Of a stretch of 64,000 nucleotides of DNA, positions 50,185 to 62,867 are shown piece after piece; the first letter of the stretch is position 1, and each line of letters starts with the position of its first letter. The notes under the pieces were generated by a model. It saw only the letters and a list, made by a program, of their open reading frames with translations, did not search any database and had not been told where the DNA came from. The position numbers were made by a program, and so were the translations under genes. The stretch comes from Grifola frondosa (taxonomy: Eukaryota; Basidiomycota; Agaricomycetes; Polyporales; Grifolaceae): NCBI GenBank assembly GCA_001683735.1, contig LUGG01000003.1:434001-498000 (forward strand), read 5' to 3'.

Positions 50185-52173
50185 TCAAAAACGCGTCTGT
50201 GGCGCGCAGATAGCGCGTCGTTCGTATCTCAAGAGGCGTCGACATGCGGTTTCCCAGGAGTGAGTAACTGGATCGAGGGCGAATCTATTATAAAGCAATT
50301 CTCCCGCCTTGTCTGAAAAGTCAGAGTTAGTAACGCAACCAATATTTAGAGCTGGCATTAAGTCCTTACCTCTTGCTCGATGAAGGATTCGTCCAATATG
50401 CCACGTAAGTTCCTGCACCGCGGTTCTTCTCCCAACATCAATCTTAATTCCGTTACACGATAGGGCAGAGTAGTCCGCACAGTCTGAATGAAAGGGTACT
50501 CCGGATGTGGTTCAGTCCCTTGCTTGATAACGGTGCGCGGAGTTTCGCGGATTATCTTCGGCGGTGTGTCTTGTGGGTGGATGCGCACTCGCTCACGGGC
50601 AAGCGCCCGTCGAATCTCCACCGGGTTGAAGTCAAGGATCATGTTGGACAGCAGGATGCGGTAGCCATACATGGACACTGGATGGCACTGTCCGAGGGGA
50701 GGGGGAAAATGGATACTATGATGAAAGCTAAACTCCGAATCGCGGAACCAGAAAGTTGTGCTGGGGCCCCATTCGGCCCATGGAACAACAGGGATACGGT
50801 CGGTTTTTCGGGTCCTCCGCGCTGGTCGCCATTTTTCCGCGGCGGCAAGAAACTGCGCTGCGTAAATGAAAACATATATTCTTGCATACAGCTCGCCAAA
50901 GTAAAGCTTCAGCATGATCATCTGTGGCGTGGATGACGCAGCGAACGGGAGTTGCAGGTCCGGTCTGTCTATTGGCACTTTGGAGGAGCCGAACGCATGG
51001 CAAGTAATGTTGTACGTGCGGTGGCGAAGGGAGGGCAGTTCAAATCGCGCAACAGTATTGCGTGATATTGTGACCGAGGATGGCGTATGTTCGTAAAGAA
51101 GCACCTCGAGGAAAGGTGGGCCAAAGTTGTCACCTGGACTGACGAAGCATCGGGGTGACAGCACGCAGCCAGTATGCTCCCCCGTCTAGATCGCATTTGA
51201 GTGTTTGAACCAAAAGGTAGAACAGACAAAACACACCGCGCTGCTGCGACCGGTCGTCCAGTCGAATATGGACATAATGTTGTAATCTCCCTCTCTGAAG
51301 GACCTGGACCTTCCCTCTGGCACGTAGAACAGAAGATTCCACCGATCTCTAACTCCTTAGGTAACTGATATCGATTCGTGATATGCATGATAGGATATTG
51401 TGCTTTCGGATGACACTCGCCCGTACTAAGAGAGATGGCAGCCAGACTAGAATACAACGTTAATACAGTCTGCGGATAGAAACACGAGAGCTTATTTTTG
51501 AAGCCAGTGCGCACCTTTGTACCCCATACCCATACCTCACATCACTCCAAAGGAGTAAGAGGTCCTGGATGACATCCACGGTACAATAGGTATATAGCCC
51601 ATCCAGTTGGTGACGAGGAACCTCAACGTCCGGCTTGCTGGAGTAGACGTTTCGCACCTCAAAAATATCGAATTTACCATCATTGATATTCCTCGGTGTA
51701 GTCTCAGCTTCGCTAAGATACCCTGCGATTATTGTTCCCCCATTGAATGGGAACAACCGCCTGCACTGTGAGTCGGCCTTGGTCAAGTCGAGGGCCTTTC
51801 GCTCGACAAATTGTGCATTTTTCCAGGCAATCTGCTGCTCCCGTAATACATCAAGGCGCTCTCCGGTTGTAAGTCGTCCGTCGCAGGGACGATCAAAGCA
51901 ATTGGCCACTCCCAGCTCTATAATGTATTGCAGAGCCACACTTTTGTCCACAACCTCCCTGAATTGCTTGGAGATCTAAATTGGTGTAAGTGCGCATCTT
52001 CATATATGCTGAGAAGACGCACCCTGCGACACGAGACGATGTCGTAGAAATCTAGCGATGACAATATGTCGACAAGCAGTTCCGGAAGTAGATTGACAGT
52101 CCGAGTCGCAATGCCCCTCTTCCGATGCTTTCTTGGACGTTTCTTCATAATTTTCTTCCTTGAAGCAGGCATT
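50185..52173 (-). CDS. F-box protein
   Basis: Likely SCF ubiquitin-ligase adaptor of the fungal F-box type with a divergent C-terminal domain. The ATG at 52173 opens a very basic N-terminus (MKKRPRKHRKRG), then the F-box NLLPELLVDILSSLDFYDIV, SCRR|ISKQFREVVDKS, VALQYIIELGVANCFD, with a 49-nt GT-AG intron inside it. Then come LTTGERLDVLREQQIAWKN and FPFNGGTIIAGYLSEAE, and a beta-rich C-terminal region (YGYRILLSNMILDFNPVEIR, TVRTTLPYRVTELRL, GILDESFIEQE|DKAGEL), ending at 50185. The middle (about 51100-51480) has several small exons that were not all resolved. It is unrelated in sequence to the other two F-box genes of the window. Confidence 0.75.
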
Positions 52174-52718
52174 TTATGGCAAAGACAAGTTGAGCGGTTG
52201 AAGACGGTCAGTGGTAGGTCGTAACGATGTGCGGTGGACAGGGGGTGTGGTTTTGCTCCTGACATGGCGGCCGCCGCCGGCCGCAGCGGTGGCTACTCCT
52301 CTCCTCCTCGGATGCACAACAGCGCATGCTGACAGACTTTCAAACCCTGACTGAACTGTGGTACTGGTTGGGAATAAAGCACTGAAATGTGGAGCGGTAG
52401 TTTTGACGCGAAATGTCACCGAATCACGTGAAGTGACCGCTCGCTTTACTCCCGCGGCTCGCGAAAATCCATCACTGATCATGACCTACTCATTCTTTCA
52501 AACAGAAATTGAACTGGTATTTCCTACTATTTAGCAGTAACTTGTTGCTTTTTTGTGCTCGTTCACGTTGTCGGCAGCGAAAGACAGAAATTTGTACCCT
52601 TAAATGAAAGGCCCAACTTTCGTTAAGACGAATTAAACATCGATATCCGATGCACCAAGTAGGCTGTAGGACGTTGTAACAAACATCAACACATCATTTC
52701 ATTAGTCTGGATCATTGG
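52174..52718. other. Intergenic stretch, no supported gene
   Basis: Upstream region of the F-box gene and 3' flank of the next minus-strand gene. It contains CACGTG at 52424 and short chance frames only. Confidence 0.4.
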
Positions 52719-53382
52719 CTAACACATATGCATATGACAGTCTGTTGGCATCGTCGACCTTCTCGACCGTCTCCCACTCCTCGTCGTCGAAAGGTTGTTT
52801 CTCATCCTCCAATGCGATCACTCGCTGAACCGTATCCACCATCTCGAATTCCCGTGCGGTTCCTGACAATGTCGAATATTATCAACACGATTCTTATCTT
52901 CACAACTAGGGCGAGGACAGCTTACCTTTCATCTTTGCAGGTCGAGCGATGTCGAGGAGCAAGACTTCATGTCTGGTCATCTTCCAGTCTCGCTCTTTAG
53001 GCATATCCTCAAGAGCCAGCTCTTGCTCCCACTCATTCTGCAAGTCGGATTCATAGCTCTCCTCATAGTCCCCGTCGACTGCGCGCTGGCACACATAGGC
53101 ATCACGCCGCCAAGCAATGACCTGTCCGTATCGACGGCCGAGTCTGGGAGGGTCAGTCTTCACTCGTCTGCGCGGCTTCCAGGGCTTTGGGTTTGAGACA
53201 TTGACCCAAGGCGGTAGATTTTCCTGCAATCGGTTCACTATACATGAGTGTTTGTTAAGGCATCATACGAGGCGGCTTACCAGCAACGTCTCGGAATCGA
53301 CAATCTTGTTCAACCTCTGTCCATGCTTCTTCCGCAGATCGGCTTTTGGAACAGGGTGGACCAGTACGATCGGGGGAGTCAT
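52719..53382 (-). CDS. Conserved-looking protein of unknown function
   Basis: Three exons read without a break from the ATG at 53382: MTPPIVLVHPVPKADLRKKH, GQRLNKIVDSETLL, intron of about 58 nt, ENLPPWVNVSNPKPWKPRRR, YGQVIAWRRDAYVCQRAVDG, WEQELALEDMPKERDWKMTR, HEVLLLDIARPAKMK, intron of about 64 nt, GTAREFEMVDTVQRVIALED and a stop at 52719; about 180 residues. The even composition, clean splice sites and open frame show a real gene, but no domain is recognised. No signal peptide or membrane helix. The acidic C-terminal third (PFDDEEWETVEKVDD) contrasts with the basic middle. Confidence 0.7.
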
Positions 53383-54294
53383 GGCAGGCGTTATGGTAGG
53401 TGTCGGTGATTTTTGTTGTTAATGGTCGCGTTTGTGTCCCCTATTAAATAGCAGTGCGCAGAAAGGGGAAGACCTGGTTTCGAGTCACCGCGGCTCCACG
53501 GTTCCGCTCGTGGAAGTATTAATGGCACCGATGATGTGCCATGACCTGCCATGACTCGGGGCTGTGCAAGCCACTGCATTCTCGGACATTTTGCTGCAAA
53601 TAGCATGTTAGGCCGACATTATTGGGAGCAGTGAAGGAACATTGATTGGGATCTCGAACTTGAACTGTGGCGAGTCAAGAATATCTTCATGAAGATCCTC
53701 TTGGACCAACGGCTGTAGCCCAATGTACGACACCGAGAGTTTATGGACGTACGCGAGTCGCTACCGAGGGCATGGTGACTAGGCGGTACGTGAACAGTAG
53801 GATCCTGAGAATCCCAATCCAGTCTTTTATATCCTTTCCTGGGCTTCTTCAATGGAGAAAAGGAGGCGCTGGACGCGAATTGGCAAATGTCCGTATAAAA
53901 AGACTGTCTTTCGCATGGCAGAAATTGACTCCACGACTCCGAACGAGGTGTTGACGCGATCTGAACCTGGCCAAACTTCGTTCATAATAAGCACCACTGG
54001 GATATCATAGTTGGGTACCTGTTGATAACTAAGTATATGCTTAGACCCACGACGGAAACACCCCATGGAAAGCGAATGTGTTGACAATTTGCCAAAATCA
54101 TCTAGCGTGAGTTCCTGTTATGCATGCCCAAACGAAGCGGGGATTTTACGATCGCGTACAGGTCAAATTCAGTGATACCCTTCTTTGCTTGCGGACTATA
54201 AATTCTGTTCAGGTCATGTCAGCACCCGTAAGATCAGCCAGGCCTAATTGCACGAACCAGACCAAAAGTTCTTGACTCAACGTCTACAGGATGA
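53383..54294. other. Stretch with unassigned frames
   Basis: A minus-strand frame at 53827-54087 (from ATG) reads PNYDIPVVLIMNEVWPGSD and similar, which looks protein-like but matches no family I recognise. The remainder is upstream sequence of the preceding gene and the 3' flank of the hydrolase. Confidence 0.3.
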
Positions 54295-55564
54295 TCATTT
54301 CTGAGTCCTATCAATCCACCGACTAATCCTGCGCAAGGCTTCACTTCGCTCCGGTTCATGCCAGGTAAACACCAGGAAGTCGTGAACAGCGTCCGGCGGG
54401 AAGTCCGTCACGACCTCCACACCGTCCGCCTCCATCCTCTCCACCAGCACTGTCGAGTTGTCCAGCAGTCTCTCCGCGCCTCCCGCTACCATATATGTCG
54501 GCGGAAAACCCTTGAATAGCCCCTTCGTAGGAACGAGATGCGCGGACGCCGGGGACAAGTAGCGATTAGTCTCGATTTCTGCACCTTCGAGCGGCCCAAG
54601 GATCGACACGACTCCGTACCGCCCGAACTGACTCGATCCTACCACCCCAGGGAATATGTCTGATGACGCATTCAGCACTGCGGACGAGTTAGGGCCACGG
54701 CGCGATGCAGATAGATCACCCCAGGTCGACACGGAAAGCAGGTAGCCGGGAGGTGGGAGGACGGGATTCGGGTTCTCGATGAGATGCCGCACGAGTGCGA
54801 ACGCGAGGTTGCCTCCGGCAGAGTCTCCTGCTATGATCACGTTCGCAGGATCGAACCCCACGTCCTGGATAAGATACCGATACGCAGCGAGCCCGTCCAG
54901 GACGGCTGCCGGAAAGGGATTCCGCGCAGGATGCGGACTCGACGCTGCGAGCCGATAATCGACCGCAAACGTCCGCTCGAGCGTCGAGCTGTGCAGCAGC
55001 AGGCCACGCGTGAGGTTGGCGGTCATGTCGGAGGGATGCGCGCTGCCCATCTGGGAGGCATCAATGAATCACAGAATCGAATCACTTGAGAACGGACGTA
55101 CGCACGTAAAACGCGCCGCCGTGAAGATGAAGCACGGTCCTCTCGCCCTCGCGTGCCTTCCCTTCTCCAACCCACTTGGTGCCCTTCTTCAAAAGCCAGT
55201 ATCCAGGGATCCTAACATGATGTACGCCCGTCTTCTCTGCATACTGCTTGAGAACGCCGCAGAAAAGCTCCGAGCCCTCGTCGATGCCCTCCACCCATGC
55301 AAACTTGGCATTGGTAAGCTCTTTATCTGCAACCTCCTTGGTTGGCGACGGCTTCTGCACCGAGCCCACCTTCGACGAGAACACGAGCAGATCCTGGAAG
55401 GCTCTGATGATTAGGCAGCGTTTGATCGTCCACGTCGACCGGGGTCTGTTCGCATGGGGAAGGTACCGAAAGACCCAGATGGGTATCTTGAAGAAAACGA
55501 GGGTGGTGAAGAAGTATACGAAAAACAGAGCCCTGAAGGGCTGGCGACGCAGGAAACTGGCCAT
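54295..55564 (-). CDS. Membrane-anchored alpha/beta hydrolase (HSL/AB hydrolase 3 type esterase)
   Basis: Serine esterase or lipase. The ATG at 55564 opens MASFLRRQPFRALFFVYFFT, whose hydrophobic run (about residues 10-32) is a signal anchor. Exon 1 ends in the oxyanion-hole motif HLHGGAFYV at about 55107. A GT-AG intron follows, and exon 2 (from about 55050) holds MGSAHPSDMTANLTRGLLLH, TFAVDYRLA, the nucleophile elbow GDSAGGNLAFALVRHL, GYLLSVSTWGDLS, and the acid/base end ERMEADGVEVVTDFPPDAVH, DFLVF, stop at 54295. Serine, histidine and a candidate aspartate are all present. Length (about 400 residues) suits the family. The substrate is not predictable. Confidence 0.88.
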
Positions 55565-56029
55565 GGCGTGAGTGTTGGTGAGTGAGGTTGGTTTTTGAAG
55601 GAGGAATGGCTCACCGCAGATGGGAGGGAATTTTTGGACTAGATTTAGAAGACACGAAGACTTCTGCATGGGAGTGCGCGGGCCATGGTCGTGATGTTGC
55701 TGACGTCGTGTAAGTTTAATAGTTAGTGGGCAATAGCACTCGATGTAACATGACAATCATAGTGACCACCACGAGTAGAGGGAAAAGTGGGGGATACCAA
55801 AGTCATGTGAGTTGATTCTGGATTTGCTGAGCCTTCTTAACGATGCATGGCATGACCACGAATCCACTAACATCGGCCCATGGATACCAACGAATGTGAA
55901 GCTCTGTTGGTATCAACCACATATCGTACAGCCAAAAACAATAACATAACATGCCGCCAGATAATGAAAACCACCTCACAATAGATAGGCCCATCTAGCT
56001 CAATCACACGACTCCCCCGCAGCGCGTTC
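55565..56029. other. Short intergenic stretch
   Basis: Upstream of the hydrolase and downstream of acetyl-CoA synthetase. A minus-strand frame at 55803-55994 is short and unassigned. Confidence 0.4.
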
Positions 56030-58855
56030 TCACGCCTGCGCAACCTTCTGCTTGATGATGTCTACGACGGCAGGCTCCGCGAGCGTGCTGAGGTCGCCGA
56101 GCTGGTCGCCCTCGCCCGCAACGATCTTCCGCATGATGCGGCGCATGATCTACGTAATTCCATATGTCAGCACGCAATTACAGATGGGTAGGTGTAGATA
56201 CGCCAGCGTCCCGGTGCGAGACGCGGGGTAGTGGGGAAGCGCAACGTACCTTTCCTGATCTCGTCTTGGGAAGATCGGGAACAATGAAGATCTTTTTCGG
56301 TGCGGCGAACGGCCCGATGACCTTGCGCACTTGCAAGGTGAGCTCCTTTGTCAATGCTTGCTCATCGTTAGGGTTATAGGTGAACTCGCTGCGGGAGGAC
56401 AAGACGTCAACAAGATTCCACAGCAGGGATCACAGTCGAATCCTCACGGTTTCATGGTCACGAAAGCATAGACAGCCTGGCCGGTCAGCTCGTCGGCCGT
56501 TCCAACAACTATGTGAAAGAAGTACACGTATAAATCCTGCGTCCGACATGGGAGGCTATGTGCGATACGTACCTGCGGTCTCAGCAACGCCAGCGTGCGT
56601 GATCAGCGCAGACTCAATCTCAGCCGTCGAGAGACGATGACCGGACACATTGATGACATCTGTCCAACAAGCACATGATGAATACGCTATCACACAGAAT
56701 AGAACACGATAACGAACCATCAACGCGCCCCTTGATCCAGATATACCCATGTTCGTCGCGCGCGGCTCCATCACCGGTGTAGAACACTCCGGGGTATGGC
56801 TGTGATTGGGAGTCATCGATATCAGCGTGAGCTCATTCCCACAGAATCATGCGCAATGCACTCACTCTCATGTAAGTGTCCAGGTACCTTTCGCGGTCAC
56901 GTGGTGATCATCAGCATTTGCGAGTCGAAAGGAATGCGACGATTACACACCTATTGTGGTCCTGGTAGACTGTGCGAGCAATTGACGGCCACGGTGTCTT
57001 GAGGACGAGAACACCCTCCACGCCCTCGCCTGTGAGTTCCTGGAATGCCTGTCAAAACCTGCATGTACACGGTCGATAGACGAGACGCGTACCTCGCCAG
57101 TCAACGGGTCCAAGATGGCCGGCTCGACACCAAAGAAGGGAACGGTGGCGGAACCTGGCTTCGTCTCAATAGCACCGGGGAACGGCGTTACGACAATAGA
57201 GCCAGTCTCCGTCTGCCTGTGAAGCGTCACGCCAGCGCATTCAATAACATCATCAGCACAATACCGAGAGGCACGCGTACCAGAAGGTGTCGACAATCGC
57301 ACACTGTCTGCGGCCGACGTGGTCGTTGTACCAGTGCCACGCCTCGGGGTTGATGGGCTCGCCAACACTGCCGAGCACGCGGAGCGTGCTGAGGTCGTGG
57401 TCCTGGACGTGGTGCTCACCAAGGCGGCGCAGAAGTCGGATCGCGGTCGGCGCAGAGTAGAATTGCGTGATCTTGTGCTTGTCGACAGTTTGCCAGTAAC
57501 GCGATGGCGTTGGGTATACGGGCGTAGACTCAAAGACAGTCGTGGTGACGCCATTCGCAAGAGGGCCGTACACGATGTAGCTAAGGATAAATCGTGAGAG
57601 GGGACGATAGGCACGGGAGTGACTGCAGCGACTTACGTGTGACCGGTGATCCAGCCGACGTCGGCCATGCAGGCGAACTTGTCTTCCGGATGCACGTCGA
57701 AAACGTACTTCACCGTGAGCGCAGCGCAGAGGAGATATCCACCGGTTGTGTGCACAACACCCTTGGGGCTGCCAGTAGAGCCAGAAGTCTGCAGGTGTAA
57801 CGTCGAAACCGTGCTGCAAAATCGTTAAAATAAAAATGCTCACATAGAGGATGAAGAGCGGGTCTTCCGATGACATGATCTCCGGAGGACAGTACTTCGG
57901 TACCTTCAAGATCTCCTCATGCCACCATTTGTCTCTGCCCTGCGTCCAGGGCACCTTGTTGCCCGTCCGCTGCAACACGAGCACGTGCTCAACAACCGGG
58001 CACTCCTTCACCGCGGCGTCCGCGATGACCTTGGTCGCGATCGTCTTGCCTCCGCGTTTGCCCTCGTCGGAGGTGATTAGGACGCGTGATTTGCAGTCGT
58101 TCATGCGATCACGTAGGGACTCCGCGGAGAAGCCGGCGAAGACGACGGAGTGGATTGCGCCGATGCGCGCGCAGGCGAGGAAGGCCGCGACGGCGTGCCA
58201 AGTCATCGGGAGGTACACCGACACAGTGTCGCCCTTCTTGACGCCGAACGATTTGAGCACATTTGCGATCCCGCATACCTCGCGGAGCAGCTGCGCGTAC
58301 GAAATCTCACAACCCTCTCCAGGCTCGTCGGCCTCGTAGATGATCGCGGTCTAGCGGGAGCGGACGTAGACGCGGTTAGCGCAATACGGAGGAACGGAAG
58401 ACGGAAGGAACGGGATGGCTAAATACCTTGTCCGGATGCTTGAAGGCCCATCGATCGACGCAGTTGTAGGACGCGTTAAGACCGCCCTCGGGGAACCAGA
58501 CGATATCTCCGTTCACAAAGCTGCCTGCGCGGACGGTGTGGAAGGGGCGGTCCCAGTGGAGGGTCTCTCTCGCAATCTATTGGCGTCATTGAGCGGAGTT
58601 TCTGGAAGCACAAGGCACGGACTAACCTTGGCCCACCATTGATCGCTCTCGTGACCGACGGTTTGTGCATGGTAATTTCTATAGGATCGTCCACATTGAG
58701 ACCGAGGGATCTGCGACGGGAAAAGAAGCATACCTGTAGGCTTCGATGTGGGGACCTACATGGGGAGTCTTAGGGCCGTTCTTGACCCTGGGGGCGATGG
58801 GGTGTTTGGGTGTGCGCTGGGGAACATCAGGAGCGTCGGTGGGCTGTTGAGACAT
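56030..58855 (-). CDS. ACS1: Acetyl-CoA synthetase
   Basis: Makes acetyl-CoA from acetate, CoA and ATP in the cytosol and nucleus; facA in filamentous fungi. The ATG at 58855 gives [20 protein letters not shown]. Blocks in order: [106 protein letters not shown], the ATP-binding loop [134 protein letters not shown], and the C-terminal [20 protein letters not shown] with the lysine whose acetylation regulates the enzyme. At least ten short introns, all GT-AG where checked. No frame break was noticed. Confidence 0.95.
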
Positions 58856-60979
58856 GGGGGGGATAAATCGGTCGGTGGGAAGAGGAGAGGGGCGCTATAA
58901 GTAGTGGGGAGTTCGGTGAGCCTAAAGTCGAAGTGGGCCGCGTGACCACGTGCGATCACATCTTAATTACCCCCTGAAATCTGCCAAACAGCCGCCCTTG
59001 TTAGCGTTTGTTACGATAAGAATTGCGGGGTATATTCCCCATTCCCCATACCCCCTCCTTTTAGTCCCACTATGTCCCACTTTCTCTCCTTTCCAAGACT
59101 AGTCATTCTCCGTTCTAGACAAGTCTGCGGTCTTCCGCTCCTACTCCAAGCAGTCCAACCCCATAGTCGTGATTTCACGGATGTGGGGAAATGGGCTACC
59201 TCGAGTACGTGCGCGGGGGTCGGAACGAGGGGTTTAGAGCGGAACCGTCGAATGCCTCCTCCGAACCACAGCGAATCAGAGTAAATCCTCGTACATCGTG
59301 CCAGAAGGTCTCACATCGTTTGTCACCTTCAATGTGGTCCCACCGATTCATATCCGCTCGTCGAATACTGATGTCGCAAGCCAATCCAGAGTTCTGGAGG
59401 CGGCATGGACGTCGGCCGCTGTTGACCACTGTTGGCGATGTTCGGAAGCAGAGAGACGGGGACCCGTCTCGAGCCAGATCGGATGTTCCGGGACGTCTCT
59501 GTAATGCCCGATCGATATGGGGTATGCTCAGCTGAGCGGTCTGATCCTGAACGTTGCTGAATTCGTCCTCCAAGATGATTGCGGCTGAAGACTCGGATGC
59601 CGGGGGCGGTGTCGTTGAGAATGCTACTGCGCTTACTGTCGGTGTTGTTGACAGAATCGGTCCCGTGCTGTTGGCTGCGATCAGCGGGGGGCTGACGGGC
59701 GATCGAGCGTAAGGTTTCGGCATAAAGGGGAGAACGCGGTTCCGCTCGTTGATTTGGTGCCGTGGGCTACGATCGGCGGTCAGCGACATCGTGTGTTGAA
59801 CGCGTCCCGACGTCGACCGAGTTCGAGTGGATCATCCCGCTCAGCGCCCATCGCCGAAGATGTTCTCGGAAACACCGGAGGGAGAAACGCGACCACGTGA
59901 CTAACTGATCGCGACGGAGAACGGTAAGTGCTTCTGTTTGAAAGAGGTCGATATGTTTTGAAGTTCCTTCTCCGCGCTCGGATTGTTGCGGTTGCGTACC
60001 TTTGCATAAATGGCGTACTCACTATCGGGAGCGGATCGCGTCATCAACCCCCACTGACACAGCGCGGACGCACATGCGTGACGATTACGCAGCCGAAGAG
60101 GCATAGTTAGCGTCGGGCGAACTTCCAGAGTCCGAGCAGGAGGAGACTTCGTGTTGGCAAAGGTTGAGGAAGAGCAGACGACGGTGAGCAGCAGGGAGCA
60201 GCTCCGTGTGCGTACGGAAGCGCGAAATTCCACGGGTTGCTGACTAAGACGAGGCGCCTCCTTCGGGGGGAGAAGTCGACGTCGTGCTTTAGGAGGCACC
60301 TACATATACTAGCATTTGACATTCCGCCTCGCCTTCTATCCAAAGAACATACAGCCATTGCCATAAAAGGAAGCGAAGGTGCTGAATTAGGCATGGTCGA
60401 CCATGGTCGATTGTGAGATCTGCGAATCTGGTTCACTGAAGTGGCGGAGACCCGCAGATCCCGTAGCTTACGGTCAGCGCAGCTGCTACTAGTACTGTTA
60501 CTAGCACCTGCTAGTGTTGCTAACTTCAGTTGTCTTCAGCATGCAGAGACAGGTTCGGAATACATCGGCCGCGCGATGGTGGGCGATGAACAGGTAGACT
60601 GAGGTTTGTCGATGCATGTGGCACAAGTGGCAAGTAAGTACTTACTCCCGCACAAAACTCAATAAAGTTCCATTAGGTGCACTACCTTCAAGCTGGCAAG
60701 CGGAAATGACTGCAAGTACAGTGTACGCGGTCGGGTGACTGCAACGCGACGCATCTGACATTGTGGTGCTTTCGATACTTGGCGGCTAATCGAATATGAC
60801 GGCCTCTGCGGCTCAAACATAGCGTCGGCAATATGTGGCTCACCCAAAGCGTGTGGCAATATGTGGCAAAGCGTGTGATCGAGCCACAATTCCTCTGCTT
60901 ACAAGAACAACATCCGCCATCGTTCGGATGCCATCCCTCTTGTGCTCCTCCAATCAGTTGCTATCATCCGCTTGGCACA
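58856..60979. other. Upstream region of ACS1 and the F-box/LRR gene, with an unassigned frame
   Basis: The first 200 bases upstream of ACS1 are pyrimidine-rich and hold several CCCC-type boxes (58978-59060), which could be carbon- or stress-response elements. A minus-strand ATG frame of 197 codons (59196-59789; MSLTADRSPRHQINERNRVL at its start) is Ser/Pro-rich and has no recognised domain. Upstream minus-strand frames at about 59940-60105 (MPLRLRNRHACASALCQWG) might be its first exons. It may be a real but unknown gene; support is weak. Confidence 0.3.
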
Positions 60980-62548
60980 ATGTCGAATCTAGTCTCCCTG
61001 AACGACAACGTCCTTTTTATGATTGTGTCGTACCTTTCTCATCGAGATGCGTTAAGTTTATCTCTCACCACTAGAGAGATATATCCCCTGGTGATCATGC
61101 AGGTCCCCGCCACCGTGACATGCCGTTCTCCCCTGGAAATGACCGAAGCGCATTCCTATATGATACTCTCCCACATACCCAACCATGCACGAAGGCTCAC
61201 GCACCTAGACGTGTCGCTAACACATACATTTCATGATCCCGGTGAAATAGCTCCTCTACTCGCCGACCTGCTGGAGAATGCTGTTAACCTCAAGCACATC
61301 ACGGTCGGACCTTTCGCGTCCCTTCTCAGTCACGAACCACGCGTGGGCGTTGCACTCAATGCTCTCACCAAGCTGGAGAACATCTATTTTCACGGTGACC
61401 CGTCCGACGACTCTCTCACCATCCTCACCCACTCCCGCAGCAAACCACGTCTTTTGTCCATCGCGGTGGGCCAGGACGAAGGATACCGACGCTTCTTTTC
61501 CAGCCTCACTTCCTTCTCGCAGAGTCTGGTTAAGTTGAAGTTGACGGATTTAATCCGTCTGCCTGCTGGGTCGCCCGATCGTCTTGCCAATGATGTAGAC
61601 CTGCCGGTTTTACCTTTGGTACAGTTGCCGCAGGTACAATACCTCAGTCTCGCTCAATGTCGTTACATCATCCCATGGGTTGCTCTCGCGCACGCGCTCC
61701 CCAATGTCCATTCGCTTTTGCTCGACCGGGTCGCAAAGTATAATACGCTTCCTCGCCAGCTCTGGCCAAAATTACGTCGTTTGGTTCTCCCTGGGTACGC
61801 AGCCTCCATGGATATCGAAGAATTATGTCCTGTGCACTGGCTCATTATGGGATACCCGTTCGAGCACGGGAGTAGCGAGCCGGAAAGCGACCATATGGAC
61901 ATCGTCCATACTGCCTCTCCAACAATGCTCTCCGTCAATGCTTCCAAGGTACAGGCATGCTTAAAACTCATTCATGAAGCAGGCCCGAGGCTGAAATTTC
62001 TCCACGTGGATGTGGGATATATCCATTCCGTGCGGTGGCCAGGGGTAAGTTGGAGTGTACCTGCGTGACACAGTACTTTTTGGCATTGACGCATTCCGTC
62101 TTCAGGACGAAGTTTCCGACCCTATACTACCGCCGCCTGTCCTGTGCTTCCGGGCGCGCCTCAGCGAATATTTCAAGGAGCGCATAAACGCTGGGCGTAC
62201 CTCATTCAATACGGAAGTGGAGACAATGCTCTCCTCTGCATATCCACCACCTCATTACTTTGCCATCTCGATCCAAGAGGATGGACACCCAGATCCGGAC
62301 GTGTGGAGTGATTTTGACGAAGCACAGTGGACTGAGTATCGTTGGTGGAAAATTACGGGAGACGGATTAAATCGTCAAGCAACGGAAATCCCACAGTGGA
62401 AGGGTGAGCGCATAAGGCGTTATTTGTTCGAGGCCGATTCCCAGTCGATTCAGAACTTAGATTGGGATAATATAGGTGCGTCTGCCTTCGTATCTCCCTC
62501 ATGAAACATGAAACTCATCGAGCGTTTGCAGACGAATTGTGCTTGTGA
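60980..62548 (+). CDS. F-box protein with degenerate leucine-rich repeats
   Basis: Predicted SCF ubiquitin-ligase adaptor. Three exons read unbroken: 60980 to 62043, then from about 62104 to 62475, then a short last exon 62532-62548 (ending DELCL). The F-box is at the start: MSNLVSLNDNVLFMIVSYLS, HRDALSLSLTTREIYPLVI. Repeats of the LRR type follow (RRLTHLDVSLTHTFHDPGEI, LKHITVGPFASLL, QYLSLAQCRYIIPW, NVHSLLLDRVAKY, LRRLVLPGYA). It is typical of the large basidiomycete F-box expansions. The upstream in-frame ATG at 60833 would add 49 unconserved residues; the ATG at 60980, directly before the F-box, is preferred. Confidence 0.82.
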
Positions 62549-62867
62549 ACGACCACCTAGTTTGCGCTGCAGATGATAGAGTTCCGGTTGATCGTATGAC
62601 ATCCTTAGGTTGGCATGTGTAGACAGGTTTGGTTGCGGGGAAAAGAGCATGATTAATTCCCCGCAATGTTGTAACAAAACATTTGATTGCAATGGAGGCG
62701 ACGGATGCACAAGAAAACAGACTACAACAGTTTCTACAGTGGAATCAGCACAGCTGGCGCAAAACGATATCTAACACACACGGATACGCTGACAAGAAAA
62801 GCGGGTACACCTCACGCGTCCCCGCTGCCCATGTAAACCCACTTGGAGACGGGCACCGGGATAGTCG
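62549..62867. other. Convergent 3' region
   Basis: Downstream flanks of two converging genes; no frame or repeat of note. Confidence 0.4.
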